Position numbers and translations under genes: made by a program
The notes under the pieces: generated by a model
Seen by the model: only the letters and a program-made list of their open reading frames with translations
Databases searched by the model: none
Told to the model about the DNA's origin: nothing
Origin: an uncultured Lachnospiraceae bacterium
GTDB lineage: Bacteria > Bacillota > Clostridia > Lachnospirales > Lachnospiraceae
NCBI GenBank assembly: GCA_947176785.1
Contig: CAMWSA010000088.1
Span: forward strand, 1 to 11,289
Reading direction: 5' to 3'
Length of the DNA: 11,289 bases
Shown here: positions 7,637-11,289 of the stretch, piece by piece
Numbering within the stretch: position 1 is the first letter of the stretch
Layout of the letters: the number at the start of each line of letters is the position of its first letter

Positions 7637-8509
7637 ATGCCGCTGATCATTCCAGGAAAGCCGCAGATAGACTTTTTCCTGCGGACTACAAAACCATTTC
7701 ATAATGAAAGAGCAGTCAAAGATTTTTTTCAGATTGTTTTATCCTATGGGCCGGATTACCGTCCAGTCAAGTATGGAAGAAGTGAGCCGGTGAAAGAACT
7801 GTTTGATGAAAAGCATTTGGAAAAAGTGGCGTCTGCCTGGCTGGGCGGTAATGACTGTACCAGTGAAATATTAGAAAGCCAGTATTGCCTTAGCCAGCTT
7901 ATGATGAAAGGCCGTCCATCCAGTAAGGTTACTTATTTTGTTTCCTGGAGGAATTGGTCAGACAGAATCCTGTTCAATGTCATTCAGACTACTATTGCAA
8001 AAAATTTTTTAAAGAAGGGCAGGCAGGAGATGGACAAGTATGTGAGTCTGTGCAATGACCTGGTCTGCAGGTTTTCCCCAGTCCATGCAGAAATCTATGA
8101 TTTTACCAGTGCCATCCCATGCACCGCAACAGAAAGTATGCTTATCCCGGATGATCTGTCTGTCCGATGCCCTGCTTTGAAGTGGCGTACCTATTTCGGA
8201 TTGCCGTATATTAACCTTTTAAGAAAGGAAACCATACTCAATGCCCCCTGCTGGAAGACAGAGGAAATTGGTGACACCGTGGCGATTCAGCTGACGGAAA
8301 CGGTATTCGAGGACATATCATCAGAGTTGCGAGAGAGAGTTGTAGAGTATTTTGAGGAAAGTGTAGATCCGGAGATTCGTGCAGGGTTAGGCAGAGGATT
8401 TCTTTTCCGTCCATATTATGCGTCGGATAAGTATGACAGGAAAAGGAAACTGGTTCCCGAATTTCCGGTGAAGGAATTGTTCGGAAAGTATCTTCCAGAG
8501 GAGTTTTAA
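7637..8509 (+). CDS. Probable immunity protein, weak resemblance to DUF3396/Imm52-like type VI immunity proteins
   Basis: A 290-residue soluble protein starting MPLIIPGKPQIDFF at ATG 7637, with GGAG at 7624-7627. The frame is open upstream to 7520, but only as an overlap with the preceding SUKH gene. Around residues 181-226 the pattern LKWRTYFGLPYINLL, followed by GDTVAIQLTETVFED, recalls the conserved W-x-x-Y-F-x-x-x-Y block and terminal strand of DUF3396/Imm52-like immunity proteins. This is a faint impression from memory and could be wrong. The next gene starts 1 nt after its stop, so the two are very likely co-translated. Context supports an immunity role; no catalytic motif was seen. Confidence 0.68.
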   Translation: MPLIIPGKPQIDFFLRTTKPFHNERAVKDFFQIVLSYGPDYRPVKYGRSEPVKELFDEKHLEKVASAWLGGNDCTSEILESQYCLSQLMMKGRPSSKVTYFVSWRNWSDRILFNVIQTTIAKNFLKKGRQEMDKYVSLCNDLVCRFSPVHAEIYDFTSAIPCTATESMLIPDDLSVRCPALKWRTYFGLPYINLLRKETILNAPCWKTEEIGDTVAIQLTETVFEDISSELRERVVEYFEESVDPEIRAGLGRGFLFRPYYASDKYDRKRKLVPEFPVKELFGKYLPEEF

Positions 8510-8510
8510 C

Positions 8511-9182
8511 ATGGATTATGAGCAGTTTATCACAGAGATACAGAAATATTGGAATCTGCGTAAAAAGGGATTGAAAAAGCAGGCAAACAGCTTTCTGTTC
8601 ACATTTACAAAATCTTTTAAAGAGAATGTGCCGGATGCGGACGCAGACGCTATTTTGTTCCAATTTTGCAGGGAATACTTGGATGAGATGAAATTTCCGG
8701 GCGATAGCCTGCCCAGGCGTCACCTGCCATTTCAATTAACGAAGCTGCTTGTCAACTATCTATGCCGTGAATCTGAGAAAGATCAAATGCCGCAGATGCG
8801 TTGGGCATATCAGATTTTTGGAAACAGTTATAACCCACATGATCCAATGCTTGAGCATGATTTTTATCACATTTTGAAGCGTGCATATATGCATGAAAAA
8901 TGTGACTTGCAGACAGTTCAGCTTTATTTTAGAGAACAGCTGGATTCCTTATGGTGGGGGCAGCACCATTTTCCGGAGAGTTGTGGCATTACAGAAGAAG
9001 AATTTGAAAATATTGTAAGTGTGGCAAATAAAATCCTTTCAGAAAAGTCAGTAGAGCCGCAGCTTGTAGAAGAATTTGAGTATTATGTGAGATTGTATCA
9101 AACCTATTTTGAGTGGCAGAGAAACAACAGGAACGGCGATTTTTATGAGCTGTGTAACAGGAATGGTCTGGAGTTTGTATGA
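8511..9182 (+). CDS. Helical protein ending the immunity run; family not recognised
   Basis: A 223-residue, predominantly helical soluble protein, rich in Tyr, Phe, Trp and charged residues, with no membrane segment. Conspicuous blocks are YWNLRKKGLKKQANSFLF near the N-terminus, MRWAYQIFGNSYNPHDP in the centre, LDSLWWGQHHFPE, and a C-terminal FYELCNRNGLEF. The Asn-Pro-x-Asp-Pro and His-His-Phe-Pro clusters look like conserved loops. Start ATG 8511 follows AGAGGAG (8497-8503) by 7 nt and the preceding stop by 1 nt, so it is probably translationally coupled to the gene at 7637. I cannot name the family. By position it is either an immunity protein or a helper of the gene before it. Confidence 0.7.
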   Translation: MDYEQFITEIQKYWNLRKKGLKKQANSFLFTFTKSFKENVPDADADAILFQFCREYLDEMKFPGDSLPRRHLPFQLTKLLVNYLCRESEKDQMPQMRWAYQIFGNSYNPHDPMLEHDFYHILKRAYMHEKCDLQTVQLYFREQLDSLWWGQHHFPESCGITEEEFENIVSVANKILSEKSVEPQLVEEFEYYVRLYQTYFEWQRNNRNGDFYELCNRNGLEFV

Positions 9183-9311
9183 ACCCCAAAAACAGTCTTC
9201 CGCTTCTATGCCGGCGCCTAAACCGAAGTTCTTAAACAGCTGCCATACCCAGTTTAAGAGGATGATGCCGATAGCCAGCGCCACAAAGACCTTTGTGCGG
9301 AATTGTGCCAA
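9183..9311 (-). pseudogene. Possible remnant of a membrane-protein gene
   Basis: On the minus strand this stretch reads LAQFRTKVFVALAIGIILLN followed by WVWQLFKNFGLGAGIEAEDC. That is a plausible hydrophobic helix with flanking charges, unlike random antisense sequence. There is no ATG and no ribosome site, and the frame runs into the opposite strand of the gene ending at 9182. If real, it is a broken fragment cut where the immunity run now ends, marking a recombination point. It could equally be a chance open frame. No family recognised. Confidence 0.2.
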
Positions 9312-9375
9312 TTTCGTGCCAAGGCATAATGTATTAGGAAAATAAAATAGATGTTTTAGGAAAAATCCCGAATTA

Positions 9376-9421
9376 AAATAAGAGCAGTATATCTTATGAG
9401 TAAGATATGCTGCCCTTATTT
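9376..9421. terminator. Long hairpin terminator at the convergent junction
   Basis: A near-perfect stem: 9384-9396 (GCAGTATATCTTA) pairs with 9401-9413 around a TGAG loop, with one G-T type pair. After a single mismatch, 9376-9382 pairs with 9415-9421. Read on the minus strand, the 3' arm ends CTTATTT followed by TAATT, a U-rich tail typical of intrinsic termination, 18 nt after the Rpn gene's stop. In the plus direction the tail is weaker (CCTTATTTAGC), but the stem may also stop the immunity run, whose last stop is 193 nt upstream. Confidence 0.75.
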
Positions 9422-9439
9422 AGCAGTATTGGTTCAAAT

Positions 9440-9628
9440 TTAAGCTAACTGTAAACCAGCCAGTTCCTCTACTTCTTCTATAGACAGACCAGAACCAATC
9501 GCAATTTCTTCAAAGGATAATTTTCCCAATGACAAATATCGTTTCGCTGTTTCAACTTTTGTATCATGCTCTTTGCTTTTGACATAAGAGCGCATCACTT
9601 CTTCCTGATCATATAACTCCATCATCAT
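9440..9628 (-). CDS. Candidate intragenic RpnS-like C-terminal protein (62 aa) inside rpn
   Basis: In frame within the Rpn gene, minus-strand AAAAGGAGG (9637-9645) sits 8 nt before ATG 9628, which is followed by two more ATG codons. Translation from here gives 62 residues beginning MMMELYDQEEVMRSYVKSKE and containing the whole C-terminal GKLSFEEIAIGSGLSIEEVE motif. In E. coli, Rpn genes make such a short product from an internal start, and it blocks the full-length toxin. The ribosome site here is better than that of the full-length gene. However, AAGGAGG can arise by chance from Lys-Glu codons, and no internal promoter was seen. Confidence 0.42.
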   Translation of the reverse strand: MMMELYDQEEVMRSYVKSKEHDTKVETAKRYLSLGKLSFEEIAIGSGLSIEEVEELAGLQLA

Positions 9629-10309
9629 ATTGACAACCTCCTTTTCTTTGCTTTCGAGATATTCCTTCAGCACATTCCTGTCTTTGCAGATGCGGATTGC
9701 TTCCTGTATAGCCTTTCTGGTTCTTCCATGGATTGATGCCTCCTCCTGACATACTTTGGTAAATGCCACATACTGATGGATAATATCACCTTCTTTTCCA
9801 TCATAAATAATCTTAACTCTCGCGTCTATGCAAATCTCTTCTCCACCAAAAAACTCTTCTGAAAAAGATATTTCTTCAGGCCGTTCTTTCCTGTTTCCCG
9901 TATATATGATATATAATTCAGGCTTTGGCATCTTCAATTTTGTGCTGTTATAAATATCCTGCTCTGTTACTCTAAAATATTCCCGATATGTCTGTACAAG
10001 ATACATAAGGATACGGAATAAAATATTTACTGTCCATGTGGCCTGAGCCTCAATCAGTATCAAAAGCCGGTTACCTACTGAAAATCCCAGATCATTATAG
10101 ATATCATCAACAAGAACATTATTGATGGTGATATCTTTTATGTCATCTTCGGTAGTTTGTTTATCATCTGGGTGAAGTGCCTGATATAACTGTATCAAAT
10201 ACTTTTTATCTTTAAAAAGATTTGTAAAAACGCTGTCTTTAATAGTACGTTTCATTACAGGAACGGATTCCTGCTGTGTGTTTTCTGAAATTTTTGCATT
10301 ATGTTCCAT
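9440..10309 (-). CDS. rpn: Rpn family PD-(D/E)xK nuclease (recombination-promoting nuclease / putative transposase)
   Basis: A 289-residue Rpn-family protein. The conserved N-terminus is TIKDSVFTNLFKDKKYLIQL (22-41). The nuclease core holds VLVDDIYNDLGFSVGNRLL with Asp73, followed by the active-site strand LLILIEAQAT (Glu87, Gln89); the usual Lys is Gln, as is normal for this family. The tail LSLGKLSFEEIAIGSGLSIE (residues 241-280 region) is the typical Rpn C-terminal helical motif. Rpn proteins are DNA endonucleases reported to promote RecA-independent recombination and, in E. coli, to act as toxic anti-phage proteins. Start ATG 10309 follows AGGTGA (10318-10323) by 8 nt; an in-frame GTG at 10321 overlaps that site. 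It has its own promoter and terminator, so it is a single-gene unit opposed to the immunity run. It carries an internal start at 9628. Confidence 0.88.
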   Translation of the reverse strand: MEHNAKISENTQQESVPVMKRTIKDSVFTNLFKDKKYLIQLYQALHPDDKQTTEDDIKDITINNVLVDDIYNDLGFSVGNRLLILIEAQATWTVNILFRILMYLVQTYREYFRVTEQDIYNSTKLKMPKPELYIIYTGNRKERPEEISFSEEFFGGEEICIDARVKIIYDGKEGDIIHQYVAFTKVCQEEASIHGRTRKAIQEAIRICKDRNVLKEYLESKEKEVVNMMMELYDQEEVMRSYVKSKEHDTKVETAKRYLSLGKLSFEEIAIGSGLSIEEVEELAGLQLA

Positions 10310-10350
10310 CAATGATGTCACCTGCCTTATACATACATTCTCCCATATTT

Positions 10351-10379
10351 ATAATACCACAAAATCCCGCGTGGTTCAA
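10351..10379 (-). promoter_or_regulatory. Sigma-70/SigA-type promoter of the Rpn gene
   Basis: On the minus strand, TTGAAC (10374-10379) and TATTAT (10351-10356) are separated by exactly 17 nt and lie about 40 nt before the Rpn start codon. Both boxes match the consensus at five of six (TATTAT) and four of six (TTGAAC) positions. It lies in the 128-nt gap after the minus-strand gene that stops at 10438, so Rpn is probably transcribed on its own. Confidence 0.65.
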
Positions 10380-10437
10380 TGGATTTCCTTTATCTGTATT
10401 CTGTCCGGTTATCTGTATTTTCACAATATATTTCACC

Positions 10438-10962
10438 TCATAAATCTCTGTCTTTCCGGTCATACCGCAAATGCCCCTGTATTACTCCTGCATGGTTCAG
10501 GATTTGGATGAAAGACTTGCTTTGGCTCGTCAACGCCTTTTCATATCCGGATTCTGTTAGAAACAGACGCATCCGCTCTCCCTTATCTCCCATGGAAGAT
10601 TTGCTCGAAAGCACATCAAACACGATCATATGCTTTACCTCCGGGTCAAAGCGTTCCAGTGCCATGATGTCGTGCCCTTCCAGTTTTTGGGCACCAGATT
10701 CCTGTCTTGCCACAGTAATCATCTCCCCGACAGTCCTCGCTTTCCAGGGTAGGTGATAGTCTTTCTGAATGTCACAGATCAATTCCCTGCAGTCATTCTC
10801 TGAAAGTTCACGGAGTTTCTTTAACAGATTTTCAGCAATATTCCTCTTATCATGGTCACGGGTATACCGGCAGAATATAGCAATTTCCTGTATCGCATCA
10901 TATCTGCTGCAGCCCTCCAGCTGGAAAACCATCCTCTTTTCATCCTCGGTCAATGTTATCAT
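10438..10962 (-). CDS. 174-residue helical protein, possibly related to transposon-transfer-assisting proteins
   Basis: A soluble helical protein of 174 residues. The N-terminal 70 residues (MITLTEDEKRMVFQLEGCSR ... ENLLKKLRELSENDCREL) have the layout of the small transposon-transfer-assisting proteins of Firmicute conjugative transposons: T-x-E-E start, a Y/C-S/T-R turn, and a late KL-x-x-L-[ST]-[DE] block. This is a remembered similarity and weak. The remainder (from about residue 95: GHDIMALERFDPEVKHM) is not recognised. ATG 10962 has GGAGG (10969-10973) 6 nt upstream. It follows the gene ending at 11011 by 48 nt, on the same strand, so the two are likely one operon. No terminator hairpin is obvious between it and the Rpn promoter. 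Confidence 0.62.
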   Translation of the reverse strand: MITLTEDEKRMVFQLEGCSRYDAIQEIAIFCRYTRDHDKRNIAENLLKKLRELSENDCRELICDIQKDYHLPWKARTVGEMITVARQESGAQKLEGHDIMALERFDPEVKHMIVFDVLSSKSSMGDKGERMRLFLTESGYEKALTSQSKSFIQILNHAGVIQGHLRYDRKDRDL

Positions 10963-11010
10963 ATATTTCCTCCAATCCGGCCTGATTGCCTGTAAATATC
11001 ATATAGCTGC

Positions 11011-11289
11011 TTATTTTTGTTCCCCGGTATCCTTATCATCCGGAAAGAGCTTCTCCAGAATGTCAATGCTGTCTTTGGATGTATACCCCCACAGGATAGA
11101 GCTAAGTGCGTCAATCGCCTCCCGTCTCCTGCGGTAATAAGTACGGAAGCTGATATCCCGGATATGGGGGCGCAGCTTCTCTATGATCTCTTCCACGTTT
11201 CGCAGCTGCTGTGGGGAGAGGAAAGAGTAATACAGAACATCCACATCCCGGATTGTGTCATCACTCTTGGGCTGTTTCAGTACAATCGT
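11011..11289 (-). CDS. 3' end of a gene cut by the window edge; family not recognised
   Basis: The frame is open from the right edge to TAA at 11011, so only the last 92 residues are seen. A GTG at 11244 lies inside the frame, but residues before it (TIVLKQPKSDDTIRDVD) read like coding sequence and no ribosome site precedes it, so the true start is outside the window. The piece is helical and rich in Arg: RTYYRRRREAIDALSSILWG followed by YTSKDSIDILEKLFP. The basic helix suggests nucleic-acid binding; this is inference. It probably shares a transcript with the gene at 10962. Confidence 0.6.
   Translation of the reverse strand, partial: TIVLKQPKSDDTIRDVDVLYYSFLSPQQLRNVEEIIEKLRPHIRDISFRTYYRRRREAIDALSSILWGYTSKDSIDILEKLFPDDKDTGEQK

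Noticed and set aside
8238..8735. 165-residue minus-strand frame across the junction of two plus-strand genes
   Set aside because: Both plus-strand genes have good ribosome sites and coding character; the antisense peptide is Pro/Ser/His-rich with no motif.
9720..9760. Second AGGAGG-like site within rpn followed by an ATG
   Set aside because: The ATG is out of frame with Rpn and opens only about 20 codons before a stop.
10278..10756. Plus-strand open frames opposite the Rpn start and the 174-residue gene
   Set aside because: The peptides are low-quality and Cys/Ser/Phe-rich, and they overlap genes with strong starts on the other strand.
1..11289. CRISPR arrays, tRNA or rRNA genes, riboswitches, insertion-sequence inverted repeats
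   Set aside because: Looked for by eye on both strands; no spaced repeats, cloverleaf-like sequence or flanking inverted repeats were found. The only clear repeat is the 23-bp duplication.

Overview
The window looks like accessory DNA from a low-to-mid GC Firmicute, most likely a Lachnospiraceae-type gut Clostridium relative. The reasons are strong AGGAGG-type ribosome binding sites, ATG starts, mixed AT- and GC-rich genes, an Rpn/PD-(D/E)xK protein of a kind common in that group, and SUKH-type immunity genes. This assignment is inferred from gene content, since no rRNA or housekeeping gene is present.

Positions 105-9182 hold ten plus-strand genes in one tight run. Gaps are 1-49 nt, two genes overlap by 8 nt, and no internal terminator is visible. 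Four genes are SUKH (SMI1/KNR4-like) proteins, at 105, 1894, 2823 and 6934. The first three are about 290-310 residues long and share an unusual second domain after the SUKH part. They alternate with an acidic helical protein (1089), a two-helix membrane protein (3754) whose stop overlaps the start of a Sel1-repeat protein (4964), a gene broken by a 23-bp tandem duplication (6229-6905), a 290-residue possible immunity protein (7637) and a helical protein (8511). No toxin gene is visible. The simplest reading is a poly-immunity array: stacked antidotes against polymorphic/contact-dependent toxins of neighbouring cells.

Positions 9183-9439 are a convergent junction. They hold a possible minus-strand gene remnant and a long near-perfect hairpin that should terminate transcription, at least from the right.

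Positions 9440-11289 are read on the minus strand: an Rpn-family nuclease (9440-10309) with a well-formed promoter of its own, then a 174-residue protein (10438-10962) and the 3' end of another gene running off the window edge (11011-11289). The Rpn gene contains, in frame, a consensus Shine-Dalgarno and ATG that would yield a separate 62-residue C-terminal protein. This matches the toxin / intragenic antitoxin arrangement reported for E. coli Rpn anti-phage proteins. The window therefore joins an anti-toxin defence array to a probable anti-phage toxin-antitoxin gene, as in a defence island. The Rpn internal start, the 23-bp frameshifting duplication and the extended-SUKH paralogue set are the observations most worth following up.
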